A stretch of 64,000 bases of DNA. Origin: Streptomyces sulphureus DSM 40104 (GTDB lineage: Bacteria > Actinomycetota > Actinomycetes > Streptomycetales > Streptomycetaceae). Below, in pieces: positions 32,420-41,346 of the stretch. Position numbers and translations under genes: made by a program. The notes beneath the pieces are model-generated. The model saw nothing but the letters and a program-made list of their open reading frames with translations, searched no databases and had not been told where the DNA came from. Location: positions 124,001-188,000 of the forward strand of contig NZ_KB905814.1 in NCBI RefSeq assembly GCF_000381025.1, written 5' to 3'. Within the stretch, counting starts at the first letter, position 1; every line of letters starts with the position of its first letter.

Positions 32420-32447
32420 ACCACACCTGTGGTACCACGCCTGAGGT
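32420..32447. promoter_or_regulatory. Tandem 14-bp operator for the divergent TetR gene
   Basis: ACCACACCTGTGGT (32420-32433) is a perfect inverted repeat around CC. It is followed without a gap by ACCACGCCTGAGGT (32434-32447), the same site with two changes. The junction also makes GTGGTACCAC. The pair lies between the monooxygenase and TetR genes, where it would block both promoters. Confidence 0.72.
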
Positions 32448-32532
32448 AGCCTCGCCAAGCCCTCGTCTCCCAACTCCACGAGCACGGAGGAGAATCGACA
32501 CCGCCCCGTCCCGACCGAAGAGGAGCACCACG

Positions 32533-33120
32533 GTGAACCAGGACCGCCGCGACCGTCTGCGCGACGCGGCGACGGAGGTGCTCGCCGGCGCCGGCGGGCG
32601 CGGCCTCACCCACCGCGCCGTCGACACCGCGGCCGGCGTCCCCGCGGGCACAGCCAAGAACTACTTCCCCACCCGTGACGCCATCCTCAGAGGCATCGCC
32701 GAACGCTGCCTGGAGCACTACCGCGCCGTCGCCGCGGCAGCCGGCCCGGCACCGGGCGACCGCGCCCAACTCGCGGCGCTGCTCAGAGCGCTCGTGGAGA
32801 ACGTCGCGGGCCCCGGTCGCCCCAGGCTCCTCGCCTACGTCGAGCTCCAGGCCGAGGCCGCGCGCAGACCGTGGCTCGCCGAAATCCTCGACCCGATCGC
32901 CGCCTCGGACTTCACCACCTTCCACGCGGCCCAGCGCGCGGCCGGGCTCCCCGCGACACCGCAGCGCTCCGCCGTCGTCACCCTCGCGCTGCACGCCGCC
33001 ATCCCCCACCTCCTCGCCGGCGGCCCCCGCACCCTGACCGCCGCCGGCCTCGACGACCCGGAGGCGTTCGTCGACGCCCTCCTCGACGCCGTCTACCCGG
33101 CCCCGGACGACGGGGCCTAG
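32533..33120 (+). CDS. TetR-family repressor
   Basis: The 195-aa protein has an N-terminal TetR helix-turn-helix (RDRLRDAATEVLAGAGGRGL, then VDTAAGVPAGTAKNYFPTRD, residues 4-50) and a helical ligand domain of TetR_C type rich in Ala and Leu. The GTG at 32533 follows GAGGAG. It lies opposite the flavin monooxygenase gene, and a tandem palindrome sits between them. The classic inference is that it represses both genes until an aromatic ligand binds. A near-perfect 20-bp palindrome at 33211 lies about 90 bp past its stop. Confidence 0.9.
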   Translation: MNQDRRDRLRDAATEVLAGAGGRGLTHRAVDTAAGVPAGTAKNYFPTRDAILRGIAERCLEHYRAVAAAAGPAPGDRAQLAALLRALVENVAGPGRPRLLAYVELQAEAARRPWLAEILDPIAASDFTTFHAAQRAAGLPATPQRSAVVTLALHAAIPHLLAGGPRTLTAAGLDDPEAFVDALLDAVYPAPDDGA

Positions 33121-33210
33121 CGCCGCCGCTCCGTCAAGTCCGCGGCATTCTCACCGAGTTGAGCGCCCCGGCGCCTGACCGGGCCTCTCCGCGACGGGAC
33201 GCAGTCGGCC

Positions 33211-33230
33211 TGCGGGACCGCGGTCCGGCA
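33211..33230. other. Near-perfect 20-bp palindrome
   Basis: TGCGGGACCG and CGGTCCGGCA are reverse complements with one mismatch. With no loop it is more likely a protein site or weak terminator for the TetR gene. Confidence 0.4.
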
Positions 33231-33415
33231 GGTACGGAAGGTAGCGCCGACGGACCGACCCGCGCCGGGCGACATCCCGACTCCGCACGCCAACTCGCCC
33301 CGCGCGCCCGGCGGTAGCCGTGTCCGTCATCCGTATCCGCCCGTCCCGTCAACGGACGCAAACCGGCCAACCTCCCCGGCGGCGGGCAACGCACCGGTGA
33401 CATGTACGCGCCGCA

Positions 33416-33430
33416 GTGGCAGGCTGCCAC
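33416..33430. promoter_or_regulatory. 15-bp palindrome about 100 bp upstream of the protease gene
   Basis: GTGGCAG-G-CTGCCAC is a perfect inverted repeat located about 100 bp before the GTG start of the metalloprotease. A regulator site is likely; no regulator is adjacent. Confidence 0.45.
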
Positions 33431-33529
33431 GCGCACGCACTCGTACATGCGCGCGTCGCACCCGCACCTCAGTTCTGCCCGGACGGTCCCGAGCGACCGC
33501 CCGGCCCCCACGGCAGAAGGAGCCATCGC

Positions 33530-35131
33530 GTGAGAACCACCTCAGAGAAGCGACGCCTCACCCGGATGTCCGGCACCCTGCTCGCCGCCGGCGCACTGCT
33601 GGTCGCAGGCATCACCGCAGGCACAGCAGGCGCCGCACCGGCCGACTCGACCGCCCGGGACGCGCTCCCCGCGCACCTGACGGCCGCCCAGCACACGTCA
33701 CTCGTCGCGAAGGCCGACTCCGGCTCCGCCGCGGAGGCCAAGGCGCTCGGACTCGGCGCCAAGGAGGAGCTGCGCGTCAAGGACGTCGTCCGGAACCGGG
33801 ACGGCGCCACCCACACCCGCTACGAGCGCACCTACGACGGACTCCCCGTCATCGGCGGCGACTTGGTCGTCCACAAGTCCGCCGAGGGCAAGCGCACCGG
33901 CGTCACCAAGGCGACCAAGGCGGAGATCGCGGTCGCCACCACCACGGCGCAGGCGGCGCACAAACCGGCCACCCCGAAGGCGAAGGGGAGCAAAGCTCCC
34001 CGCAAGGTGATCTGGGCGGCCGAGGGCGAGCCCACCCTCGCCTGGGAGACGGTCGTCGGCGGCGTTCAGAAGAGCGGCGCGCCCAACCAACTGCACGTCG
34101 TCACCGACGCCGCGACCGGAGAGAAGCTCTTCGAGTTCCAGGGCGTCCAGGAGGGCACAGGCGAGAGCCAGTACAGCGGCACCGTCGAACTCGGCACCTC
34201 GGGCTCCGAAGGCAGCTACACCCTCACCGACGGCGAGCGCGGCGACAACGAGACCACCAACCTCGACGGCGGCACCAGCGGAGACGGCGAGCTCTTCACG
34301 GACGAGGACGACGCCTGGGGCGACGGCACCCCCGACGACCCGCAGACCGCAGGCGTCGACGCCCACTACGGCGCCTCCGTCACGTGGGACTACTACGCGG
34401 ACGTCCACGGCCGCGAGGGCATCGCGGGCGACGGCAAGGGCGCGCGCAGCCGCGTCCACTACGGCGACAACTACGTCAACGCCTTCTGGGAGGACGGCTG
34501 CTTCTGCATGACGTACGGCGACGGCGAGGGCAACGCAGCGCCCCTCACCTCCGTCGACGTCGCCGCCCACGAGATGTCGCACGGCGTCACCTCGACGACG
34601 GCCGGACTCATCTACGCCGGTGAATCGGGCGGCCTCAACGAGGCGACCTCGGACATCCTCGCCACCGGCGTGGAGTTCAACGTCGACAGCGAGACCGACG
34701 TCCCCGACTACCTCATCGGGGAGATGATCGACATCAACGGCGACGGAACGCCGCTGCGGTACATGGACGAGCCGAGCAAGGACGGCGTCTCGCTCGACTT
34801 CTGGGACGAGAACGCGGGCGACGTCGACGTCCACTACTCCTCGGGCATCGCCAACCACTTCTTCTACCTGCTCTCCGAGGGCAGCGGTGCGAAGGAGATC
34901 AACGGGGTCGAGTACGACTCGCCGACCGCCGACGGCTCCGACGTCGAGGGCATCGGCATCGAGAAGGCCGAACAGATCTGGTTCAAGGCGCTCACCGAGC
35001 AGATGACCTCCACCACGGACTACGCGGACGCGCGCCGGGCCACCGTGGAGGCGGCGACCGACCTCTACGGCGCCGACAGCGCCGAGGTGTCGGCCGTGGA
35101 GGCCGCCTGGAGCGGCGTCAACGTCAACTGA
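33530..35131 (+). CDS. Secreted M4 (thermolysin-like) neutral metalloprotease
   Basis: The 533-aa preproenzyme has a signal peptide (RRLTRMSGTLLAAGALLVAG, residues about 10-35, cut near GAA-AP). An FTP/PepSY-type propeptide follows, then the catalytic domain with the zinc site AHEMSHGVTS near 346 and the third ligand Glu in GGLNEATSDIL near 370. DVHYSSGIANHFFYLLSEG carries the usual C-terminal His region. The GTG at 33530 follows AGAAGGAG. Like Streptomyces and Bacillus neutral proteases it should be secreted and activated by removing the prodomain. It stands alone between strong terminators. Confidence 0.95.
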   Translation: MRTTSEKRRLTRMSGTLLAAGALLVAGITAGTAGAAPADSTARDALPAHLTAAQHTSLVAKADSGSAAEAKALGLGAKEELRVKDVVRNRDGATHTRYERTYDGLPVIGGDLVVHKSAEGKRTGVTKATKAEIAVATTTAQAAHKPATPKAKGSKAPRKVIWAAEGEPTLAWETVVGGVQKSGAPNQLHVVTDAATGEKLFEFQGVQEGTGESQYSGTVELGTSGSEGSYTLTDGERGDNETTNLDGGTSGDGELFTDEDDAWGDGTPDDPQTAGVDAHYGASVTWDYYADVHGREGIAGDGKGARSRVHYGDNYVNAFWEDGCFCMTYGDGEGNAAPLTSVDVAAHEMSHGVTSTTAGLIYAGESGGLNEATSDILATGVEFNVDSETDVPDYLIGEMIDINGDGTPLRYMDEPSKDGVSLDFWDENAGDVDVHYSSGIANHFFYLLSEGSGAKEINGVEYDSPTADGSDVEGIGIEKAEQIWFKALTEQMTSTTDYADARRATVEAATDLYGADSAEVSAVEAAWSGVNVN

Positions 35132-35140
35132 CCTCTCTCG

Positions 35141-35190
35141 CACGGAAGACGCCGCCCGCGGGGACTGTCCCGCGGGCGGCGTCGTCCGTG
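35141..35190. terminator. Bidirectional terminator between protease and transporter genes
   Basis: GACGCCGCCCGCGGG pairs exactly with CCCGCGGGCGGCGTC over a 6-nt loop. Beyond one A/G mismatch the stem continues with CACGGA/TCCGTG. It separates convergent genes. Confidence 0.88.
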
Positions 35191-35247
35191 CCGGGTGGTG
35201 GCACGGCTCGGTCGGGGTCTGCCCCGGCCCGGCCTGTTCCTGATCGC

Positions 35248-36708
35248 TCAGGGCACGTCGGGCGGCGTGTAGCCGAGGGTGTACGACAGCGCGGTGAGCG
35301 CGACCAGCATGAGCGGGGCGAGGAACAGGAACTGCAGGAAGGTGAAGCCGACTATGTGGCGCGCGCGCAGCTTCAGGATTCCGAGGAGCGGCAGCATCCA
35401 GAAGGGGTTGATGAGGGTCGGCAGTGTCTCGGCGGCGTTGTAGACCTGCACGGTCCAACCGAGGTTCTGCTCCAGTCCGTTGGCCGCGTCCATCACGTAG
35501 GGGGCCTCGATGAGCCACTTTCCGCCGCCGGAGGGGATGAAGAAACCGAGGACGGCGGAGTAGACGGCGACGACCATGGGGAAGGGCGCCGCCGAGGACA
35601 GCGAGGTGAAGGCCTGCGTGAGGTAGTCGGCCACCGAGTCGCCCGCGCCGTTGGTCGGCCGGGTCAGGACGGCCGCGATCGCCGCGTAGACGGGGAACTG
35701 GATCAGTACGCCGCTGGTGGCGGGGACGGCCCGTGCCACGGCGGTGAGGAAGCTGCGGGGACGCCAGTGCAGCAGCATCCCTAGCATCAGGAAGAGCAGG
35801 TTGTACGTGTTCAGCCCGGACAGGGCCACGAGCGGGTCCGACTCCGCGAACTCCTGAACGGCCCAGCCGACCCCCAGCACCACCACGAGGACGGTCAGCA
35901 GCGGGCTGTACTCCAGCCACTCCCCCGGCCGCGAGCGGGGCGGCAGCCGGTCGTCCTCCTCGGCGTCGAGGTCCACCCCCAACGCATGGGCGCTGCGTAC
36001 CTGTTCGCCGCGCGGTGCGGAGAAGTAGGCGATGGCGACGACCACGGGGATGAGGACCGCGGCGAGCAGCAGCGACTGCCACAGGAAGATGGTGTCCCGG
36101 AAAGGGATGACACCGGTGATGGGCATGAGGTTGTCGGGGATGCTGTCGGGGTTCGCCTGGAGCTGCGCGGCCGAGGAGCTGAGGCCCAGCGCCCACACAC
36201 TGCCCAGCCCCATGAAGGCGGCAGCGCCGGCGGCCCGGTAGTCCACGTGCAGTTCGTCCCTGCGCGCCACGCGCCGTGCCAGGAGGCCCGCGAAGATGAG
36301 GCTGAAGCCCCAGTTCAGCAGGGCGCTGAAGGTGCTCACGGTAGCGATCAGCGCCACGGCACCCGGGCCGCTCGACGGCTTCGCTGCGATGCGGGCGATC
36401 ACCCTGCGGGCCGCCGGCGCCGTGGCGACCACATAGCCCCCGATCGCGACGAAGGCCATCTGCATGGTGAAGGGGATCAGGTCCCAGAAGCCGTTGCCGA
36501 ACTCGCGGGTCACCTCGGCAGGGGACGCGCCGATGGACAGTGCGCCGAGTGTCACGACGACGAGGGCTATCAGCGCGAAGATGAAGGCCTCGGGGAACCA
36601 CTTCTCCGAGAAGTTCGAGATGCGGACCGCCAAGCGGGACAGCACCCGGGCCTCTTCCTTTCCGGCCCGGGGCTCGTTCTGACGGGACGCGGCCTGTTTC
36701 GAAGCCAT
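35248..36708 (-). CDS. AtoE-type short-chain fatty acid/carboxylate transporter
   Basis: The 486-aa membrane protein belongs to the short-chain fatty acid transporter (AtoE) family. It has a soluble N-terminal stretch with VRISNFSEKWFPEAFIFALI, then about ten to twelve helices, including SALLNWGFSLIFAGLLAR, MGLGSVWALGLSSSAAQLQA and FFIPSGGGKWLIEAPYV, which are typical family landmarks. It should import a small carboxylate. It is the third gene of a leftward operon after the molybdoenzyme and the cyclodeaminase homologue (13-bp gap to the latter), so it probably brings in the pathway's substrate. The ATG at 36708 has an AGAGG ribosome site. Confidence 0.9.
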   Translation of the reverse strand: MASKQAASRQNEPRAGKEEARVLSRLAVRISNFSEKWFPEAFIFALIALVVVTLGALSIGASPAEVTREFGNGFWDLIPFTMQMAFVAIGGYVVATAPAARRVIARIAAKPSSGPGAVALIATVSTFSALLNWGFSLIFAGLLARRVARRDELHVDYRAAGAAAFMGLGSVWALGLSSSAAQLQANPDSIPDNLMPITGVIPFRDTIFLWQSLLLAAVLIPVVVAIAYFSAPRGEQVRSAHALGVDLDAEEDDRLPPRSRPGEWLEYSPLLTVLVVVLGVGWAVQEFAESDPLVALSGLNTYNLLFLMLGMLLHWRPRSFLTAVARAVPATSGVLIQFPVYAAIAAVLTRPTNGAGDSVADYLTQAFTSLSSAAPFPMVVAVYSAVLGFFIPSGGGKWLIEAPYVMDAANGLEQNLGWTVQVYNAAETLPTLINPFWMLPLLGILKLRARHIVGFTFLQFLFLAPLMLVALTALSYTLGYTPPDVP

Positions 36709-36721
36709 GGCTACCTCTGCC

Positions 36722-37651
36722 TCACGTTCTCGTGTAGACGGTCGCGGCCGCGACGAGGTCGGTCAGGCCGGTGCCGACGGTCTTGAAGACGGTGACTTCC
36801 TCCGGCTGCCTGGGCCGCGGGCCCGGTGCCGCGCAGAGCTGGTCGAGGTCGGTGTGGACCTCCTCCTCGGTCAGAGCTCCTTCGGCGAAGGCCGTGACGA
36901 TCTCGCCGGACTCCGTGAGTGCGACGGCGTGGTCGACGAACACGGTCGCGCGGGCCATCAGCGCGGAGTCGGCCTCGCGCAGGGAGGGTCGGAAGCTGCC
37001 GATGAGGTCCAGGTGGGTACCGGGGGTCACCCACTCCCCGCGGATGACGGGTTCGCGGGCCAGTGTCGCCGTGGTGACGATGTCGGCCTGGGCCACCGCC
37101 TCAGGCAGGTCGTCGACCGCGAGCGCGTGCACACCCCGCTCGGCGAGGGAGCTCGCGAGCGCCTCGGCGGAGGCGGGATCGTGCGGGTCGGCGATGAGTG
37201 TGGTCTCGATTCCGCCGCGCACAGCGCGGTAGGCGTCGTGGACCGCGCTGCCGATGTGACCGGTTCCGACGATCAGATGGACGCGTGAGTCCTCCCGTGA
37301 CAGCAACGAGGCGCCGAGCGCTGCGGTGGCGACCGTACGGCGGCGGGTGAGTTCGCCTCCGTCGACCAGGGCCAGATGCTTGCCGGTCTCACCGTCCGCC
37401 AGGACGTAGGCGGAGGAGAGAGCTGGCAGGCCGTGGGCCGTGTTCCGGGGGAAGACGTCCACGAGCTTCACGCCCACGAACTCCCGGTTCCAGGCGGGCA
37501 TCACCAGCAACGTGGCCTCGTCGCCCGAGCCCAGGGAGTAGTGCTGCCGAGGCGGCACGGTCGCGTCGAGGGCCATGCCGGAGCGCAGGGCCGGTATGAG
37601 GACGTCGTACTCCAGTCGGCTCGCTGTCTCTTCGGCGTCGAAGTACTGCAT
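36722..37651 (-). CDS. Ornithine cyclodeaminase/mu-crystallin family protein (imine reductase or deaminase)
   Basis: The 309-aa protein has the family's substrate region (PPRQHYSLGSGDEATLLVMP, then GVKLVDVFPRN with the conserved Lys near residue 80). An NAD(P) fold starts VHLIVGTGHIGSAVHDAYRA near 125. DLIGSFRPSLREAD near 215 is the conserved GS..P...E segment. Members include ornithine cyclodeaminase, alanine dehydrogenase (archaeal type), pyrroline-2-carboxylate and ketimine reductases. The Arg usually binding substrate carboxylate near 45 is present (PPRQH). In this operon, with a redox enzyme and a carboxylate carrier, an imine or amino acid derived from the imported acid is the likely substrate. 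The ATG follows GAGGAG. Confidence 0.88.
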   Translation of the reverse strand: MQYFDAEETASRLEYDVLIPALRSGMALDATVPPRQHYSLGSGDEATLLVMPAWNREFVGVKLVDVFPRNTAHGLPALSSAYVLADGETGKHLALVDGGELTRRRTVATAALGASLLSREDSRVHLIVGTGHIGSAVHDAYRAVRGGIETTLIADPHDPASAEALASSLAERGVHALAVDDLPEAVAQADIVTTATLAREPVIRGEWVTPGTHLDLIGSFRPSLREADSALMARATVFVDHAVALTESGEIVTAFAEGALTEEEVHTDLDQLCAAPGPRPRQPEEVTVFKTVGTGLTDLVAAATVYTRT

Positions 37652-37773
37652 TGCGCGGTTCTCCTCGGGGTGGTTGTCGGGGTCGGGACTTGTTGGGACT
37701 GCTTGTTGGGAAAGGGGCTTCGAGGCGTTGCCCGGGACGGTCTGCTGGTGGTGTCTCCCGGGGCGCCAGTGGG

Positions 37774-40700
37774 TCAGGCGTCCAGCACGATGTCGCTTGC
37801 GGGTACGGCCTGGCAGGTCAGGCAGGCGTCATCGGTATCGGGCGGGTCCGTGAGGTGTGCGACGGAGCCGGAGAGCAGGCGTACGGCGCAGCTTTCGCAC
37901 TGCCCCACGCGACAGCCGCTGGGGAGGCGGAGTCCACCGCGCTGGGCGAGGTCGAGCAGCGGGCCGTCCTGCGGACGCCAGGTCAGGGTGGTGCCGGAGG
38001 CACGGAAGGTGACCTGGTGCTGTGCGTCCCCGGTGGGCAGTGCCCTGGCCGGAGGTGCGAACCGTTCGGCGAAGATCTCGAAGCGCGGCACCCCGCGTGC
38101 GACGAGCCCCTCGGTGACCTCGCGGATCATCGCGTCGGGGCCGCAGAGGTAGAAGCGCGCCCGTGCGTCGATGTCGGCCTGGTCGACGGCGTCCGCGCTG
38201 ACGCGGCCCTCGTGTTCGTAGTCCCGGCCGCGCACGTCGCCGGGGCTTGGACGGCTCAGGTGGCGGATCAGCCGCAGCCGGGGGGTGCGCTCGGCGAGGT
38301 GTGTGAGCCGGCTTTCGAAGATGACGTCGTCCCCGCCGCGGTCTCCCTTGTGGACGGTGATGCGCGGGCCCTCGCCCGCGAGTTCGGCGGTGCGGTCCAG
38401 TTGGCCGAGGAACGGGGTGATACCGATCCCGGCAGCCAAGATCACGACGGGGAAGGGCGGGTCGACGGGCAGCGTGAAGGTGCCCGAGGGCTCGCTGAGG
38501 CCGACGGTGTCGCCCACACGGAGCGCGGTGTGGATGTGCGTGGAGGCCGTCCCGCCGGACTGGAGGCGTACGGCGACAGCGTGTTCCTCGCCGGGCTTGC
38601 TGGTGAGCGAGTACGCCCGGCGGACCTGGGCTTCCTCCCCCACTCCGTCGAGGGTGACTTCGACGTACTGACCCGGCCGGTGGGACGCGCACGGGCCCCC
38701 GTCGACCGGCCGGAGCCGCAGCTCGAGGACTCCCCGCCCGCGCGAGGTCATCTCGCGGACGACGAACCGACGTTCGCCTTCCCGCGCTCCCTGCCGGGGA
38801 GCTGCCTCGCGGGACTCCCGGTCCGGCCGGACATCGCAGGCGACCCCGCGCATCTGGAGCGACCCGCTCACCGGGTCCGCGGGCGCGGCGGACACGGCCG
38901 CGTTGAAGTTGGCGTCTCCCTCAACCGGGTCGGAACCGGGCAGGCCCAGATCGGGGGCGGCTTCCCACCAGCCGTACTCCGCGACGACGACGCGCGGGTC
39001 GAGGTCCGGAGAGATCTCGGTACGCATGCGGAAGGTGCCGTGCGCCGTGGTGACCCTCGCCTGGTCCCCGTCCGACAACGCGCGGTCGGCGGCCAGCCGT
39101 GGGGATATGTTGACGACGGGTTCCGGGTGCCTGCGCCGCAGTGAGGAGACGGCACGGTGCTGGCTGTGGCAGAAGTACCCGTTCTTCGCGCTGGTGAGCA
39201 CGTAGGGCAAGGACTCCGCTGGGGCAGATCCTGCATCGGGCACGCCCGGATACCCTGCGCGGGCCAGGCGGGGGGAGTAAAGCTCGACGCGGCGGCTCGG
39301 CGTCGCGAATCCGGTGACGGTGCCGTCGGCGTGCTCCGTCGCGTACTTGCGGTACTCGGTGCGCAGAGGGTAGCGAACGCCGCCGGGGGCGCTGCGCAGT
39401 TGCCCGGTCGTGAGTCCGGTGGGCGCGAGCACGTGGTTCCATGCGGCCTCGATGTCACCGTCGAAGAAGTCGGCGCCCAAACCCAGGCGACAGGCCAGAT
39501 CGAAGACGATCTCCATGTCCGAGCGTGAGGCACCGAGCGGAGGCACCATACGCTGACGCAACTGCACCAGTTCCTGGGCGTTTTCGTCGATCTCGAATCC
39601 GACCTTGAGAGCTTCGCGCTCCCAGGGGCTGTTCACGGGGAGGACGATGTCCGCAAGGTGCGCCGTGGGGTTCATGAACAGGTCGCAGTGCACCTGGAAG
39701 TCGAGAGCACGGAGCGCCTCCCGGCCCCGTGCGGGTTCCGGCTGCGAGACGAGGAGGTTGGCGCCGAACCCCACGAGTGCCCGGACGCGGTACGGCTCGT
39801 GATCGAGCGCGGCGTTGTACAGATCGTGACTGGTCACCCACCCGGTGGCAGGCGGACCGAGTGGCCGCTGGCGCAGCCCCAGGGTCTTCTCCCGTTGCCC
39901 CGGGGCCATCTCCTCCAGCGAGGTGACCGGGTTGACGGGGACTTTCGGCAGGACGACGTTGCCGCCTGCTGTGTCGTAGCAGCCCTTGAGGGCGTAGAGC
40001 GTGGCGATGGCGCGCTCGGTCTGAGTCGCGTTCTCGTGCTGTCCCACACCGGTCCAGGAGTGGTAGGCAACGGTGCGCGCCGCGGCGAAGTCCTCGGCGA
40101 ACGCACGCAGTTCGTCCTCGTCGACCCACGTGTACCGTGCGGTCCTGGCGAGTGACCACGGCTCGCACGCCTGGGCGTAGAGCTCGAATGCGGGACGCGC
40201 CCGTATCCGCCGGCCGTCCAGCAGTGTGACGGTGAACTCCCCGCGGAGGGCGAAGTCTTCCGGCCGCCCGGCGCGCGTACGGGTGTCGTAGCAACGACTA
40301 CGGCCGGCCGCCACGTCCCAGACCACGAAGCCTTCGCCCTCGTCGGTCGTCACCTCCTGGGCGGTGAGCGGTTCACCGGTGTCGTCGCGGATCAGCAGCG
40401 GTCCGTTGGTCCAGGAGCGCACGAAATCCTCGTCGTAGCGCTCCGTTCGCAGCAGGTGCCGGGCCACACCGAGGGCCAGCGCCGCATCCGCACCGGGCCG
40501 AATCCGCATCCAGTGGTCCGCATCCCGGGCGCTGGTCGAGCGCCGGGGATCGACCACCGCGATACGGGCGCCCCTGTCCTTGCCCTCGCGCAGGGCCACG
40601 GCCTGGGCGAGCCAGGTCTTGGCCGGGTTGTGCCCCCAGAGCACCGCCAGCTCCGTGGCGCGGTAGTCGGCAGTGGGCTGTGCGCTGCCGAACGTGAAGG

Positions 40701-41154
40701 TGTGCGCGAAATCCTTGTGCCAGTTGCAGATCTCCGTGGAGTAGCAGGTGTTGGAGGCGCCCAGGCGCCGGATGAGACGCTCGACCCACTCGATGGAGTC
40801 CGACATCGGGGTTCCGCTGGGCGAGGTGACGGCGAAGCCGATGGCCTCCGGACCGCTCTCCGCCCGGATCGCGTCGAGCCGTTCGGCGACGGTCGCCATC
40901 GCCTCCTCCCACCCGATCTCCTCCCAGCCGGGGTCCTCGGCCCCCTTGGGGCGCGTGCGGCGCAGGGGCGTGGTGAGTCGGCGGGTGCTGTGCGCGATCT
41001 CCGGCGCCGCCCGCCCTTTCGGGCAGAGCGCGGTGCCGGTCGGGTGGGCCGTATCGGGCTCCACTCGCGTCATCCGGCCGGAATCGACGGTGTACACCGC
41101 GCCGCAGCGGGAGCGGCACAGCGTGCAGTATCCGTGCTTCTTCTCAGGTGGCAC
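37774..41154 (-). CDS. Molybdopterin (bis-MGD) oxidoreductase fused to an FAD/NAD/[2Fe-2S] reductase module
   Basis: The 1126-aa protein joins two enzymes. Residues about 8-50 hold a [4Fe-4S] site (CTLCRSRC...LCPKG). Residues to about 780 are a DMSO-reductase-family catalytic domain, with a probable Mo-ligand Cys in STEICNWHKDF near 144, GHNPAKTW, VDPRRS and the C-terminal molybdopterin-binding part (YFCHSQHRAV). From about 795 an NAD(P)H:ferredoxin-type reductase follows, with RRAYSLTSKP, AAGIGITPFLGQL and a plant-type [2Fe-2S] site CRVGQCESC near 1085 plus C-LTC near 1115. One chain could thus carry electrons between NAD(P)H and the Mo site. The start is GTG 41154 after AAGGGG. It is the first gene of the leftward operon, opposite a GntR regulator. 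Confidence 0.9.
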   Translation of the reverse strand: MPPEKKHGYCTLCRSRCGAVYTVDSGRMTRVEPDTAHPTGTALCPKGRAAPEIAHSTRRLTTPLRRTRPKGAEDPGWEEIGWEEAMATVAERLDAIRAESGPEAIGFAVTSPSGTPMSDSIEWVERLIRRLGASNTCYSTEICNWHKDFAHTFTFGSAQPTADYRATELAVLWGHNPAKTWLAQAVALREGKDRGARIAVVDPRRSTSARDADHWMRIRPGADAALALGVARHLLRTERYDEDFVRSWTNGPLLIRDDTGEPLTAQEVTTDEGEGFVVWDVAAGRSRCYDTRTRAGRPEDFALRGEFTVTLLDGRRIRARPAFELYAQACEPWSLARTARYTWVDEDELRAFAEDFAAARTVAYHSWTGVGQHENATQTERAIATLYALKGCYDTAGGNVVLPKVPVNPVTSLEEMAPGQREKTLGLRQRPLGPPATGWVTSHDLYNAALDHEPYRVRALVGFGANLLVSQPEPARGREALRALDFQVHCDLFMNPTAHLADIVLPVNSPWEREALKVGFEIDENAQELVQLRQRMVPPLGASRSDMEIVFDLACRLGLGADFFDGDIEAAWNHVLAPTGLTTGQLRSAPGGVRYPLRTEYRKYATEHADGTVTGFATPSRRVELYSPRLARAGYPGVPDAGSAPAESLPYVLTSAKNGYFCHSQHRAVSSLRRRHPEPVVNISPRLAADRALSDGDQARVTTAHGTFRMRTEISPDLDPRVVVAEYGWWEAAPDLGLPGSDPVEGDANFNAAVSAAPADPVSGSLQMRGVACDVRPDRESREAAPRQGAREGERRFVVREMTSRGRGVLELRLRPVDGGPCASHRPGQYVEVTLDGVGEEAQVRRAYSLTSKPGEEHAVAVRLQSGGTASTHIHTALRVGDTVGLSEPSGTFTLPVDPPFPVVILAAGIGITPFLGQLDRTAELAGEGPRITVHKGDRGGDDVIFESRLTHLAERTPRLRLIRHLSRPSPGDVRGRDYEHEGRVSADAVDQADIDARARFYLCGPDAMIREVTEGLVARGVPRFEIFAERFAPPARALPTGDAQHQVTFRASGTTLTWRPQDGPLLDLAQRGGLRLPSGCRVGQCESCAVRLLSGSVAHLTDPPDTDDACLTCQAVPASDIVLDA

Positions 41155-41252
41155 GAGGGGACCCCTTGCGAACAGAGGACGAGGGTGGGGGCGGGAACGT
41201 AGGAACCGGGAGAGAAGAGGGAGGGGGACGGCGCTGCCAGCCCCCTGGTGAC

Positions 41253-41268
41253 CGGTAAGCGATTACCG
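41253..41268. promoter_or_regulatory. GntR-type operator candidate
   Basis: CGGTAA-GCGA-TTACCG is a perfect 16-bp palindrome, about 100 bp upstream of the molybdoenzyme start and 80 bp upstream of the GntR start. This is a plausible site for the FadR-type regulator. A second CCGG-flanked repeat lies at about 41279-41300. Confidence 0.65.
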
Positions 41269-41346
41269 TTTAGCAATGCCCGGTAGTATGCGAACACCGG
41301 AAATCGGGTGTCAAGAGTTTGCCGAAGAGCGGATCGAGGAGGGTCG

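Larger units (their letters stand above)
33121..33529. other. Intergenic region before the metalloprotease gene
   Basis: Two sites stand out (separate entries): a 20-bp near-palindrome at 33211-33230 and a 15-bp perfect palindrome at 33416-33430. The rest must include the protease promoter. No gene seen. Confidence 0.45.
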
